Positions 52,013-61,465 of a DNA stretch of 64,000 nucleotides are shown here, one piece after another. Each line of letters begins with the position of its first letter. Position 1 is the first letter of the stretch. The position numbers and the translations under genes are program-made. Source of the DNA: an uncultured Lewinella sp. (lineage in GTDB: Bacteria; Bacteroidota; Bacteroidia; Chitinophagales; Saprospiraceae); assembly GCA_913057725.1 (NCBI GenBank), contig CAJXOS010000018.1:1-64000 (forward strand), given 5' to 3'. Under the pieces are notes generated by a model. It did not search any database and was not told the origin of the DNA. It worked only from the letters and a program-made list of their open reading frames with translations.

Positions 52013-52930
52013 CTACTTTTTACGGTAGGTGTTGGGAGTCATTCCAGTGCTTTTCTTGAAAAAAGCGGAGAAGTGATTGGGGTAACTGAAGTACAGCTCG
52101 TACGCAATTTCCTTGACCGAAAGTTGTGTGTTTTGCAACTTGGACTTAGCGAGTGATAAGAGGTGCTGCTGGATCAGATCCGATGCTGAATGGGTAGTGA
52201 TTCGCTTAACGAGGGCATTGAGGTGGTTGGGATGAATGAGGAGGCGTTCGGCGTAGAACTGCACCTGATGAGGAGAGGCCGGCCCGTGATTTTGGTCTGG
52301 ATAAAAGGCAGTTTCAATCAGCGCCTTGAACCGGCTGACAGTATTGAGGTCATTGTCTCGTTGGGTGGTATTCCCATAGCTCTTTGGAGCATAATTATTG
52401 AAAAGGCGAGCAGTAAGCAACAAAAGGATTTGAATATAATGCCTGATAACTCCTTCTTGATGTATGGCATCTTGCTGATGCTCCAGATACAGGTTTTGAA
52501 AAACGCGAAGAAGTTCTGCTTTTTCCTGTTCGTTTGGTGCCAACGGATAAGTGTTGTCATTCAAAAGGAACGGGAAACGTTGAGTGAGCTGTGTAGGGCT
52601 TCCTTGATGGTTAATGAAATCTTCAGAAAAGATAACATAGTAGCCTTCCCAATCTGGAGCAATGTCCCAGTGCAGAATTTGATAAGGGGAATTAAAGAAT
52701 ACTGTAGCTTCAAAATCGCTTGCGATATGGTTTCCGGTAGTGACTGACCCACCTCCTTCTAGTTTTAATGCCAGCGCATAAAACTCGTGTTTAAAGGGTG
52801 GCATGGAAGGGTACACTGTTTCCATGTTTTCCGCAAAACTGCGGATGTCATAGAGCGCGTGCTTTGGTGGAGGGATACCAATTGCATTACAATACGACTG
52901 CAACGTAGAAAAGTGCTTAACCTCGGCCAT
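52013..52930 (-). CDS. AraC-family transcriptional regulator
   Basis: 305 residues. N-terminal cupin-like sensing region (about 30-180) and C-terminal AraC HTH (about 205-305; SVKEIAYELYFSYPNHFSAFFKKSTGMTPNTYRK) with the second helix-turn-helix intact. Probably senses a small molecule. It lies upstream of the NTF2-hydrolase gene, the most plausible target; a binding site was not identified. Confidence 0.87.
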   Translation of the reverse strand: MAEVKHFSTLQSYCNAIGIPPPKHALYDIRSFAENMETVYPSMPPFKHEFYALALKLEGGGSVTTGNHIASDFEATVFFNSPYQILHWDIAPDWEGYYVIFSEDFINHQGSPTQLTQRFPFLLNDNTYPLAPNEQEKAELLRVFQNLYLEHQQDAIHQEGVIRHYIQILLLLTARLFNNYAPKSYGNTTQRDNDLNTVSRFKALIETAFYPDQNHGPASPHQVQFYAERLLIHPNHLNALVKRITTHSASDLIQQHLLSLAKSKLQNTQLSVKEIAYELYFSYPNHFSAFFKKSTGMTPNTYRKK

Positions 52931-52992
52931 CCGTAAGGACTAGTTGAATAGAATTATCTAAGAAACGGAAAAGTAATAATCAGGGTTCAGGG

Positions 52993-53027
52993 TTATTGGG
53001 ATGGGAATTTGTGCCCCATCCCAATAA
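52993..53027 (-). terminator. Terminator of the beta-lactamase-like gene
   Basis: TTATTGGGATGGG and CCCATCCCAATAA, a perfect 13-bp stem with 9-nt loop, 9 bp after the stop at 53036. No long T-run. Confidence 0.6.
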
Positions 53028-53035
53028 ACAAGTTT

Positions 53036-54958
53036 CTAGTACTTCTCTAAATCTAAGAGCTCGTATCCGTCTTCGACGAGTGGGATGTGTTTGTCATTTA
53101 CCCAATCGCCCATTAGGATATTGAACCAGCGAGCCTCACCCTCAGAGGCCGGCTCCCAAACACCGGCAAACTTTCTTTGGCCGTTCACCAAATACGTTTC
53201 TACATCAAGCAAGCGGTAGCCATTATCTACACGTTCGCGGCAGAGCTCAATAAAATCGTCTTGACTGTAGTTGCGATTCAATAGAGAGGTTCCTGTGCCT
53301 AACCACACCCCAGCCCACTTTCTACTTGTACCGATCTTGTATGTTTCAATGTCAATAAGCTTTCGGCCTTCGTCGCGCATTTCAAAGTACTTGTCACCAA
53401 AGTCGCTGGTGCTGAAGTTTCGCCACATGGCATAGTTGTCACTATTGTCTGCTTGAAACAGCCCTGCCCATTTTGTGTTGGGGCCTACTTTGTACATTTC
53501 CAGGTCAATCAATCGGCGACCGGCATCGTTTTCTTCTTCCCATTTTTCAAACCAACCTTCTGTGCTGAATCCACGCCAGATGGATGTAGAAGTAACATCT
53601 TTTCGAAAAATGCCATCCCATACCTGTGAGCCATTTTCCTTGTAGGTTTCCATGTCAATCAAGTACCATCCTTTTTCTGCCAAGGCATTGCGCTCGGCTA
53701 GAAAGTCGCTGTGACTTAGTCCGCGGCGGATTACGGTTTCATCACCGTTTCCATTGTCTCTCCAAATGGAGACCATACGATCACCGCATTCTACGCTTTC
53801 TCCATTATCCGTAAGTGGAAGATCAGAGCGGGTAAAGCCGTAGCCCATGGCTGCGAGCAGCTTTTCTCCGATGCGATAAGAATTACCGTTTCCACCGGTA
53901 TTCATCATCAGGCAAACTCCGTTGCCGTCTCCAGGGAAGAAGCCTATATAAGACCGAAGGTCATCATGCGCCCCGCCATGGCTAATGTAGTCGGCATTAT
54001 CGCGGCTCTTTTTGCGGAAGCCATATACATAGTCGTCGTTATCGGTGGCAAATGTAACGGGTTGCCAAAGCGCGTAAGACGCGGGAATGAAATCGTTATT
54101 GATCACGCCGGCCATAAAACGGGCAAGATCTCCAATGTTGCTACTCCAGCCGCCACCAGGGATTTTTATACTTACATCGCCTTCGTTTTCAACGGTGCGA
54201 TTAAGATTGCAATCCAAGTCATATCCTCCCGGACTAGCAGCAAAGCCGGAAAAGCTGTTCATGCCAGCAACATTCTTTACGTGTGTGTTCACGTAAGCGA
54301 TATAATCCATGCCGGTAGCTTCTTCGATTGCGGCGCCTAATAGGTCATAGGCATAGCTGCTATAATTATTTTCGGTGCCCGGAGTAAAGGTCAAAGGACA
54401 ATGCTTAAAGCGGTCAACACTAGCACTAGCATTAAAGGAAGATGTGGGTAGAGGATTGACGTCTAAAGGATCACAAACCTTATCATCGTCTTCATCATAT
54501 CCGTAGTGGACAATGCCACTGCGATGGCTCAGTAAGTGAGCAATAGTAATATCGCCCTTAGAGCCTGTAGATGGCCAGAACGACACATGGTCGGCGACTT
54601 TGTCGTTGAGCCCCATATGCCCATCTGTAATCGCCCTGAAGGTGGCAATGGCCGTTACTGGTTTGGATATAGAAGCATAGCGAAATTTAGAGCTAGTGGT
54701 TACTGGGTTGGTACGTGCCTGATCATGATGACCATAGGCACGGGTATGTGTAACTATGCCGTTTTCGACGACACCTACTGTAATACCCACAATGTTTTGC
54801 AGGACCATCTCTTCCTCAACAATAGCATCGATCATTGCTGGTGTGAGGTCGACAACCGTTGCTGTGCTGGGAGGGTAAAGCTTTTCGTGGCAAGTAGTGA
54901 AAATTAGGATAGCCGTTATGGCCAATAGGCAGGATAAGCCCAAAGAGTGGAGTCTCAT
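53036..54958 (-). CDS. Serine beta-lactamase-like hydrolase with C-terminal tandem repeats
   Basis: 640 residues: signal peptide, then a class C-like serine hydrolase (about 35-370) with SxxK in YASISKPV and a Tyr motif in NNYSSYAYDLLG, plus HGGAHDDL as the KTG-like element. From about 390 to the end come five units of about 50 residues (FxxxW, LIDxExYK, WAGxW type) resembling the BTRD1/polyglycine-hydrolase-like repeats. Such proteins hydrolyse peptides or polyglycine; the true substrate here is unknown. The hairpin at 52993 terminates it. Confidence 0.85.
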   Translation of the reverse strand: MRLHSLGLSCLLAITAILIFTTCHEKLYPPSTATVVDLTPAMIDAIVEEEMVLQNIVGITVGVVENGIVTHTRAYGHHDQARTNPVTTSSKFRYASISKPVTAIATFRAITDGHMGLNDKVADHVSFWPSTGSKGDITIAHLLSHRSGIVHYGYDEDDDKVCDPLDVNPLPTSSFNASASVDRFKHCPLTFTPGTENNYSSYAYDLLGAAIEEATGMDYIAYVNTHVKNVAGMNSFSGFAASPGGYDLDCNLNRTVENEGDVSIKIPGGGWSSNIGDLARFMAGVINNDFIPASYALWQPVTFATDNDDYVYGFRKKSRDNADYISHGGAHDDLRSYIGFFPGDGNGVCLMMNTGGNGNSYRIGEKLLAAMGYGFTRSDLPLTDNGESVECGDRMVSIWRDNGNGDETVIRRGLSHSDFLAERNALAEKGWYLIDMETYKENGSQVWDGIFRKDVTSTSIWRGFSTEGWFEKWEEENDAGRRLIDLEMYKVGPNTKWAGLFQADNSDNYAMWRNFSTSDFGDKYFEMRDEGRKLIDIETYKIGTSRKWAGVWLGTGTSLLNRNYSQDDFIELCRERVDNGYRLLDVETYLVNGQRKFAGVWEPASEGEARWFNILMGDWVNDKHIPLVEDGYELLDLEKY

Positions 54959-55106
54959 GGTGTAATAGGTATTAGATGTTTAAAATTAATGAAAAAACTA
55001 AGGAGAGGGAGTTGGCTATTATTCAGATGGATCTTGAACTGAAGGACGTACTTTTTATTGATCCGAACGTTTTGCTAGAGGTTACCAGGCCGTCTAGAAT
55101 GATAAT

Positions 55107-56420
55107 CTATTTGCGAAGAAAATTGTCGACTTGGCTCGCTAAATGAGCTCTCCGAGTGGTTAGATCTGCTGCCATTTCTGGGTTCCGTTTCCTGAATTGT
55201 CGCCATTGCCAAGCTTCAATCCGTGGCTGTACGTGATAGGCATAAGCCCAAGCCCCAATGCCAGATAGCGGTAAGCTTATTAAATACCAAATAGCCGTGC
55301 GGGAATCCGTTAGGTAGTGGACGAGTTTGTACTGCAAAAAGTAAAACAGCGGAAATGCAATTAAAGCACCTAGCACTTTTACGGTAGTTCGATAACCAAT
55401 GTACAAGTCCATTTTGCGCTCAAGCCAACGCGGAATTTCGTAGACAAAGATATTGTTTAGACGTCCGTACAGCCACAGTGGCCAAGCCAATACGCTAATA
55501 GCTGTTATAAGGCCTTTGTCTTGCTGGCTAATGCCACGATCAGTCACTTTATTCTGGCGGAGGGCCTTACGATATTCAGCCACAAAGCTTTGCAGTTTAC
55601 CGTAGTCATCAGCTTGGTTTTGAGCTAGCTGTTTAAGGCCCGAAAGTAGTTGTTGAATGCGGTCGTAATGCTGATCAATCGATAGAGGTGTGTCGTGTTG
55701 GACAATGCGCTCTAGACGATACAGCAGTTGGTCTTGCTCATCATTATCAGTATGTACAAGAAGACTTCTCATCTGTTCTTCTAGATGGTCCGTCATATCG
55801 CGAGCGGCCTGTACTGGGTCCTGCTCGTAGGCGGTTTGCCAGTCGGCAACCGTAATCGGTTCTCCTGCCTCCATGTAAAGTCGACTCCCACAACGGGTTG
55901 GATGCTCGTAGGTCAGGCCCGCAGGATAGATTTTCAAGCCTAGGCCAAAGTTATGTCTGGCTTCAGTGCCCAGCGCAATTCGTGCCGTGCCGGTTTTGAG
56001 TGGTCGAAGACGGCGTTCCATTTCGCTGCCGCCTTCCGGTGCGATATAGATTACTCCACCCTTTTCCAGGTGCTCATAGGTAGCCACAAAGCTTTTCTCA
56101 TTATCTATTTTCTCTACGCCTTTATCTCTTCCTGGCCGTGCAATCGGAATACAGTAGAGGTACTTGAGTAGAAAACCCGCGATGGGGTTTTTAAACATGC
56201 TGGCATTCGCTAAAAAGAAGGACTGCCGAGGCGTCCTGGAAATGACATGGAGAGGGTCAACCATCGTGTTGGGATGGTTGGAAACTACAATGCCTGGACC
56301 TTTAAAATCTAACGTTTCGCGTTTGCGAAAGACGGTAAACGGGAAATAAAAGGTCTGGTAGAAAATGACCAGGCCTTTGAGCAGCTGATAGATAATGAGC
56401 AGGAAAAATCGTAGGATCAC
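55107..56420 (-). CDS. PlsC-like 1-acylglycerol-3-phosphate acyltransferase
   Basis: 437 residues. The start is GTG (56420), overlapping the lpxK stop as GTGA. The acyltransferase motif NHPNTMVD (HX4D) and IAPEGGSEMERR are in the first 150 residues, then a helical region (about 200-290) and membrane segments near the C-terminus (about 340-400). It should acylate a lipid precursor at the inner membrane; length exceeds usual PlsC by the C-terminal extension, so another acyl acceptor is possible. Co-transcribed with lpxK. Confidence 0.8.
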   Translation of the reverse strand: MILRFFLLIIYQLLKGLVIFYQTFYFPFTVFRKRETLDFKGPGIVVSNHPNTMVDPLHVISRTPRQSFFLANASMFKNPIAGFLLKYLYCIPIARPGRDKGVEKIDNEKSFVATYEHLEKGGVIYIAPEGGSEMERRLRPLKTGTARIALGTEARHNFGLGLKIYPAGLTYEHPTRCGSRLYMEAGEPITVADWQTAYEQDPVQAARDMTDHLEEQMRSLLVHTDNDEQDQLLYRLERIVQHDTPLSIDQHYDRIQQLLSGLKQLAQNQADDYGKLQSFVAEYRKALRQNKVTDRGISQQDKGLITAISVLAWPLWLYGRLNNIFVYEIPRWLERKMDLYIGYRTTVKVLGALIAFPLFYFLQYKLVHYLTDSRTAIWYLISLPLSGIGAWAYAYHVQPRIEAWQWRQFRKRNPEMAADLTTRRAHLASQVDNFLRK

Positions 56421-57484
56421 ACCTTGAAGTTGAGCAGGTACTGACGAACCAATTCGTCGAACTGAGGGCCTTCATCAAAGTGAAAGCGAACCTCCGTGGG
56501 CAAAACAAAGATAGGCAAGCGCTCTTTAATCAAAAACTCACGGTGAAGCTCCAAACGCATAGCATCCTTCTCCGTGGTGATAATCACCTTGCGGTTGCTC
56601 TCAATGTTCTTGAAAGTGCGCAGCAAGTTGGAAATGTCCTCTTTGTCAAAGTAATGATGATCCGCAAATTCCAGACTACGGACACTACCCGTCTGTGATT
56701 GCAGGTAATCTACGAGATAATCAGTCTTGGCAATGGCACAGATTAACAGCACCTCCAATTTATCATCGAGTTGTAGACGATAACGAGGGTTAAACTGATA
56801 GTATGGTGCTTTATAGGCGTAATAAGAAAAGAAGAGTTGCTGGTGTGGTAGAGGATTAATCTCCCGCGTGATTTCTTCCTTTTCGGCCTCACTTAAGGTA
56901 TTTGGGCATTTGCTCACTACAATCACATCTGCCCGCTCATAGGCGCTGGGCCATTCCCGTAATCGCCCTGATGGTAACAGGAAGTCTTTCGTGAAAAGAT
57001 TAGCATATTCGGTGAGCAAGATATTTACGCCAGGCTTCACCGATCGGTGTTGGTAGGCATCATCTAAAAGGACCAATTGTGTGTCTGAACGCTTCATCAT
57101 GATTTGCGGAATCGCAAATGCACGATCTTCTGCTACATAGACTCCAATATCCGGATACTTTCGCTTAAACTGTAGTGGCTCATCACCAACCCGCTCGGCA
57201 TTGTTGTTGCGCTGGACTTCCAAAAAACCACGAGTCTTACGGCTATAACCCCTACTCAAAGTAGCTACTTTGATATGCTCTCGTAGTAGCCGGATCAAGT
57301 ACTCTATGTGTGGTGTTTTCCCTGCTCCGCCAACGGAAAGGTTGCCTACGGAGATTACAGGGATATTGAAGGTCATCGACTTGAGTAAACCAGCACGATA
57401 AAAGGCATTGCGCAGGCTGATTCCAAGGCCATATAGCAATGAAAATGGAGCTAATAATATTTGTACGAGCCTACGCTGAATCAT
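56417..57484 (-). CDS. lpxK: LpxK tetraacyldisaccharide 4'-kinase
   Basis: 355 residues. Phosphorylates the 4' position of lipid A precursor at the inner membrane. N-terminal membrane helix (LLAPFSLLYGLGISLRN), P-loop SVGGAGKTP at about residue 50, and VLLDDAYQHRSV with the DDAYQHR motif of the family. Length is normal. Overlaps the acyltransferase by 4 bp, so lpxK and the acyltransferase form one translational unit. Confidence 0.9.
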   Translation of the reverse strand: MIQRRLVQILLAPFSLLYGLGISLRNAFYRAGLLKSMTFNIPVISVGNLSVGGAGKTPHIEYLIRLLREHIKVATLSRGYSRKTRGFLEVQRNNNAERVGDEPLQFKRKYPDIGVYVAEDRAFAIPQIMMKRSDTQLVLLDDAYQHRSVKPGVNILLTEYANLFTKDFLLPSGRLREWPSAYERADVIVVSKCPNTLSEAEKEEITREINPLPHQQLFFSYYAYKAPYYQFNPRYRLQLDDKLEVLLICAIAKTDYLVDYLQSQTGSVRSLEFADHHYFDKEDISNLLRTFKNIESNRKVIITTEKDAMRLELHREFLIKERLPIFVLPTEVRFHFDEGPQFDELVRQYLLNFKV

Positions 57485-57626
57485 TTTATACCTTTAATCT
57501 ATCGTTATCTTTTGGCGTGATTGCGGACCTACGTCAAAATGTATCTGAGGCTAATCCGTTACCTTTAGTAAACCAATCGTCTCACCTTCAAACCATCTAA
57601 CTACCAAACCTTCTAACTTATCCAAT

Positions 57627-58346
57627 ATGAAAGCAATGGTCTTCGCCGCTGGTCTTGGTACGCGCCTTCGCCCTTATACCAACGACCGACCTAAAGCCTT
57701 GGTTGAGGTGCAAGGTAAGACCTTATTGGAAATTGTTCTCCGCCGCCTAAAGTCTTTCGGTATCAAGGAGGTGGTTGTCAATGTCCATCACTATGCGGAT
57801 ATGGTCGAGCATTACCTGTTTGATAAGGAGTACTTTGGTATGCGGATTCATATTTCTGATGAACGTGAGGAACTGCTCGACACAGGAGGAGGACTATTAA
57901 AAGCAAAGTCACTTTTGTGCGATGCGCCCTTCCTTATTCATAATGTGGATATCATCAGCGATCTTGATCTCAACGAATTCTACAGTCATCATGAGCGAGA
58001 CCCATCCCTGACGACGCTGGCGGTTCGCCAACGGGAAACCTCACGCTATCTAGAGTTTGATCAGCACGGCCGCTTAAGTGGTTGGGTAAACAAACGTACT
58101 GGAGAACGAAAGGTGAGCCGAGAGGCACAAGAGATCACGGAATGGGCTTACAGTGGCATGGCGATTATCGACCCAGCACTCTTCGCTTACTTCCCTTCTG
58201 ACAAGTCAGTGTTTTCTATTATTGAGGTATGGCTCGAGGCCGCAAAGCACGGATTTATTCGTAATTTTCCTCATGATGAGTCGAGCTGGCTCGACGTTGG
58301 GAAACCAGAAGCATTGGAAAGGGCTACTAAGGAGTTTAAACTTTAG
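57627..58346 (+). CDS. Nucleotidyltransferase, MurU/GlmU-N-like
   Basis: 239 residues of the NTP_transferase family. GLGTRLRPYTNDRPKALVEV is the nucleotide-binding signature, then PFLIHNVDIISD (metal/substrate Asp) and EWAYSGMAIID. The short single-domain length and the motifs resemble N-acetylmuramate-1-phosphate uridylyltransferase (MurU) or related sugar-1-phosphate transferases. The nucleotide and sugar cannot be fixed. A TACCTTTA box near 57560 is a possible -7 element. Confidence 0.82.
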   Translation: MKAMVFAAGLGTRLRPYTNDRPKALVEVQGKTLLEIVLRRLKSFGIKEVVVNVHHYADMVEHYLFDKEYFGMRIHISDEREELLDTGGGLLKAKSLLCDAPFLIHNVDIISDLDLNEFYSHHERDPSLTTLAVRQRETSRYLEFDQHGRLSGWVNKRTGERKVSREAQEITEWAYSGMAIIDPALFAYFPSDKSVFSIIEVWLEAAKHGFIRNFPHDESSWLDVGKPEALERATKEFKL

Positions 58347-58381
58347 ACAAGCTCTTTGCTAATCCATCTTAGCACATACAT

Positions 58382-59038
58382 ATGCGTACTTTTTGGCGAT
58401 ATTTCAAATGGCTGCTCTTAGGCATTTTGGGTTTAATCCTTTTGTATATAATAGTTGCCCTTATTGGCTCACTATGGACCACTAATCCTAAAGCCGAGGC
58501 CTGTGATCAAAAAACACACGAGGTGTTTATCACAACCGGGGGCATTCACCTTGATATCGTAGTACCCGTCAAGGATCTTCCCGCAAACCTAATACACACG
58601 TCTTTCCAGAATGACACTACCACTCATGTTGCGTACGGATGGGGAGAACGAAATTTCTATCTAGAAACACCAACTTGGGGTGATTTAACCTTTGAAAATG
58701 GGGCTAAAGCGCTGTTGGTAAGTAGTGAGCCGATTATGCATATTACCCGCTACTTCAAACCACGCGATGCCTGGAAGCGTCTAGAGTTATGCGAGGAGGC
58801 AATGAATTCATTGTTCCAGTACCTAGACGAATCTTTCCGAAAAGGCACCAATCAGGATTGGACAGAGATCGCCAGTGAGGGCTATTCTCGTCACGACTTC
58901 TTTTACGAAGCACATGGGCAATATCATGCTATCAATACTTGTAATACCTGGCTGAATAATGCTTTGAAAGCGGCAGATGTGAAAACGGCTCCGTGGTCAC
59001 CACTGACCTATGGCATTTTGTGGCATTTGGATGAGTAA
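58382..59038 (+). CDS. DUF2459 (TIGR02117) family membrane-anchored protein
   Basis: 218 residues. One N-terminal membrane helix (about 9-33), then a periplasmic DUF2459 domain with HEVFITTGGIHLDIVVPV, the GWGERNFYLETP block and a CNTWLN motif with a conserved Cys. Family function is unknown. The ATG at 58382 lies 35 bp after the nucleotidyltransferase stop, so they may be co-transcribed. Confidence 0.8.
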   Translation: MRTFWRYFKWLLLGILGLILLYIIVALIGSLWTTNPKAEACDQKTHEVFITTGGIHLDIVVPVKDLPANLIHTSFQNDTTTHVAYGWGERNFYLETPTWGDLTFENGAKALLVSSEPIMHITRYFKPRDAWKRLELCEEAMNSLFQYLDESFRKGTNQDWTEIASEGYSRHDFFYEAHGQYHAINTCNTWLNNALKAADVKTAPWSPLTYGILWHLDE

Positions 59039-59290
59039 TGCACTACTCTCTCTAATCATATAACCTCGACTTCTGCTACAAATGCAATGGCTCCCGGTAA
59101 ATTCCTACTTTTGTGCCTGCTTTTTGGAGGTGAACTATTTTTCCTTCAATTATGTATAGAGACATGCTAGTATTTGCATGATCGATACGGGCACCGAGAT
59201 TTATGTAACTACCAATTCACGTCCTTGATCTCTAAGATTCTTCAGCGTTTTGTTCAATTTTTTCGTCAACCGGAAATTACTCCCGACCCC

Positions 59291-59854
59291 ATGAAGTACC
59301 TCATCGTCGGCATCGGAAATATGGGTGCTAAATACGATAACACCCGCCACAATATTGGTTTTGATGTAGTGGACCACCTGGCTGCGTCCAAAGAAGCCAC
59401 CTGGCAAAATGATACCCAGGGAGATGTGGCTCAGATTAAACATCGTGGTCGTACATTCATATTACTAAAGCCATCTACTTATGTAAACCTGAGCGGCAAG
59501 GCTGTTCGCTATTGGTTGCAAAAAGAGAAGATTGATAAGAAGAACCTTCTTGTGGTTTTGGATGATTTGAATTTGCCTTTCGGCAAACAGCGCCTGCGAG
59601 CCAAAGGCAATGACGGTGGCCATAACGGCCTTAAGAACATTGACCAGGTAACAGGTGGAAATAACTATGCGCGCCTACGATTCGGGATTGGTAGTGACTT
59701 CTCCAAGGGCCGTCAAGTAGACTTTGTCTTGGGAGAATGGTCAGCGGAGGAAAAAGAACAGCTCGCTGACTTGGTCAAGTACGCTGCGGACACTGTTCTG
59801 AGCTTTGGAGCCATTGGTATTAATCACACCATGAATAAGTATAATAAGAAGTAG
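59291..59854 (+). CDS. pth: Peptidyl-tRNA hydrolase
   Basis: The start at 59291 (MKYLIVGIGNMG) matches the family; the track start is 117 bp too early. The 187 residues recycle peptidyl-tRNA in the cytoplasm. The catalytic His is in NTRHNIGFDVVD (the His of H20 type), the Asn in TYVNLSGKA, DDLNLPFG and GGHNGLKNI are conserved, and length is normal. Convergence is absent; it precedes the carotenoid operon. Confidence 0.95.
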   Translation: MKYLIVGIGNMGAKYDNTRHNIGFDVVDHLAASKEATWQNDTQGDVAQIKHRGRTFILLKPSTYVNLSGKAVRYWLQKEKIDKKNLLVVLDDLNLPFGKQRLRAKGNDGGHNGLKNIDQVTGGNNYARLRFGIGSDFSKGRQVDFVLGEWSAEEKEQLADLVKYAADTVLSFGAIGINHTMNKYNKK

Positions 59855-59911
59855 GCCAGAATTCAGACCTGGTTCGTCTAACTTTTGCGCACTCATAGTT
59901 AAACAAAACTG

Positions 59912-59955
59912 CAAAAGTCCTGTTATGCCCATATCACAAAAACAGGACTATTTTG
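59912..59955 (+). promoter_or_regulatory. Hairpin overlapping the crtI start codon
   Basis: AGTCCTGTT (59916-59924) pairs perfectly with AACAGGACT (59941-59949) around a 16-nt loop; CAAAA upstream can also pair with TTTTG (59951-59955) across a small bulge, and this contains the TTG start of crtI. It may mask translation start, or be the intrinsic terminator of pth (stem followed by ATTTTGT). Confidence 0.5.
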
Positions 59956-61425
59956 TCAAAAAATGTTGTTGTCATAGGTGCGGGCTTTGCTGGTTTAGCA
60001 GCAGCGTCTAGCTTGGCTCAGAAAGGTTATCAGGTTACCATTCTGGAAAAGAATAGTGGGCCTGGTGGTCGAGCGCGTCAGTACAAAGAACAAGGCTTTA
60101 CCTTCGATATGGGGCCGAGTTGGTACTGGATGCCCGAAGTGTTTGAGAACTATTTCCAATGCTTTGGTAAATCAACCTCCGATTATTACGACCTCATTCG
60201 TTTAGACCCTTCCTACATCGTCTACTTTGAGGATGGGGAAGAAATGGAGGTGCCAGCAAAGATGGAAGAACTATACGCGATGTTCGAATCTTACGAGGCA
60301 GGCAGCAGCGCTAAGCTCAAGCAGTTTCTTTCTGAGGCCGCCTATAAGTATAAGGTAGGTATGAACGAGTTTGTGTTCAAGCCGAGTCACAACATCCTCG
60401 AATTTGCTGATCCTCGTATTCTCTTAAGCTTATTTAGATTAGAAATGTTCTCAAGCATTTCTACATCTATCCGGAAGCTGTTTAAGAATGATAAGCTCAT
60501 CAAGTTGCTCGAGTTTCCTGTTCTTTTTCTTGGCGCTACTCCGCAGAAAACGCCAGCACTGTATAGTCTGATGAATTATGCTGACCTCGCTCTTGGTACG
60601 TGGTACCCAAAAGGGGGAATGCACGAAATCGTCAAGGCCATGGTGAGCCTGGCTGAGGAACTTGGCGTTGAGATCAAGTACGACGAGGAGGTCAAGGAGA
60701 TAATTGTCCCTAATGGTCATGCGACGCAAGTAATCACTGCTAACAACAGATATACTGTTGACGCCGTAGTTGGTGGTGCTGATTACCATCATCTGGAGCA
60801 AGCTGTATTGCCTCCAAAACTTAGAAACTATACAGAGTCCTATTGGCAGAAACGAACCATGGCGCCTTCAAGCCTATTGTTCTATGTTGGCGTTGATAAG
60901 AAGCTGCCTGGGCTTCATCACCATAACTTGTTCTTTGATGAAGATTTCGGGCTGCATGCGCACGAAATTTACGAAGAGCCCAAATGGCCATCTAGGCCAT
61001 TGTTCTACGTCTGTGCGCCATCGGTAACCGACGACTCAGTAGCACCAGCTGACCATGAGAATTTATTCTTCCTCATACCATTGGCCCCCGATCTGGAAGA
61101 TACCGATGAGCTACGCGAAAAGTATTTCGATATCATCGTAGATCGCTTTGAGGCGATAACGGGTCATGCTATCCGCGACCATATCATCTACAAGCGTTCC
61201 TATGCGCACCGCGATTTCAAAAAGGATTATCACGCCTTCAAAGGCAATGCTTATGGGCTTGCTAATACTTTGCTCCAAACAGCATTTCTCAAGCCCAAAA
61301 TGCGCAATAAAAAAGTGAGCAACCTCTTCTACACCGGACAACTAACGACACCTGGCCCTGGTGTGCCGCCGTCCTTGATTTCCGGCCAAGTTGTGGCGGA
61401 AGAGGTAGACAAAATTCTGCATTAA
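59953..61425 (+). CDS. crtI: Phytoene desaturase CrtI
   Basis: 490 residues. CrtI desaturates phytoene stepwise to lycopene using FAD at the membrane. The FAD motif VVVIGAGFAGLAAA starts at residue 5; GGRARQYKEQGFTFDMGPSW is the family signature and the C-terminus has the FAD-domain GQLTTPGPGVPPSLISG. The start is TTG at 59953 because no in-frame ATG exists before the Rossmann motif; the hairpin above lies over it. First gene of crtI-crtB-cruF-crtY. Confidence 0.93.
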   Translation: MSKNVVVIGAGFAGLAAASSLAQKGYQVTILEKNSGPGGRARQYKEQGFTFDMGPSWYWMPEVFENYFQCFGKSTSDYYDLIRLDPSYIVYFEDGEEMEVPAKMEELYAMFESYEAGSSAKLKQFLSEAAYKYKVGMNEFVFKPSHNILEFADPRILLSLFRLEMFSSISTSIRKLFKNDKLIKLLEFPVLFLGATPQKTPALYSLMNYADLALGTWYPKGGMHEIVKAMVSLAEELGVEIKYDEEVKEIIVPNGHATQVITANNRYTVDAVVGGADYHHLEQAVLPPKLRNYTESYWQKRTMAPSSLLFYVGVDKKLPGLHHHNLFFDEDFGLHAHEIYEEPKWPSRPLFYVCAPSVTDDSVAPADHENLFFLIPLAPDLEDTDELREKYFDIIVDRFEAITGHAIRDHIIYKRSYAHRDFKKDYHAFKGNAYGLANTLLQTAFLKPKMRNKKVSNLFYTGQLTTPGPGVPPSLISGQVVAEEVDKILH

Positions 61426-61465
61426 TCTTTGGTAAACTTTCACCAAGTAAAAACCTAAGTCCACT

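Noticed and set aside
52190-52747. 185-residue plus-strand ORF inside the AraC gene
   Set aside because: It is wholly antisense to a complete AraC regulator and lacks domain features.
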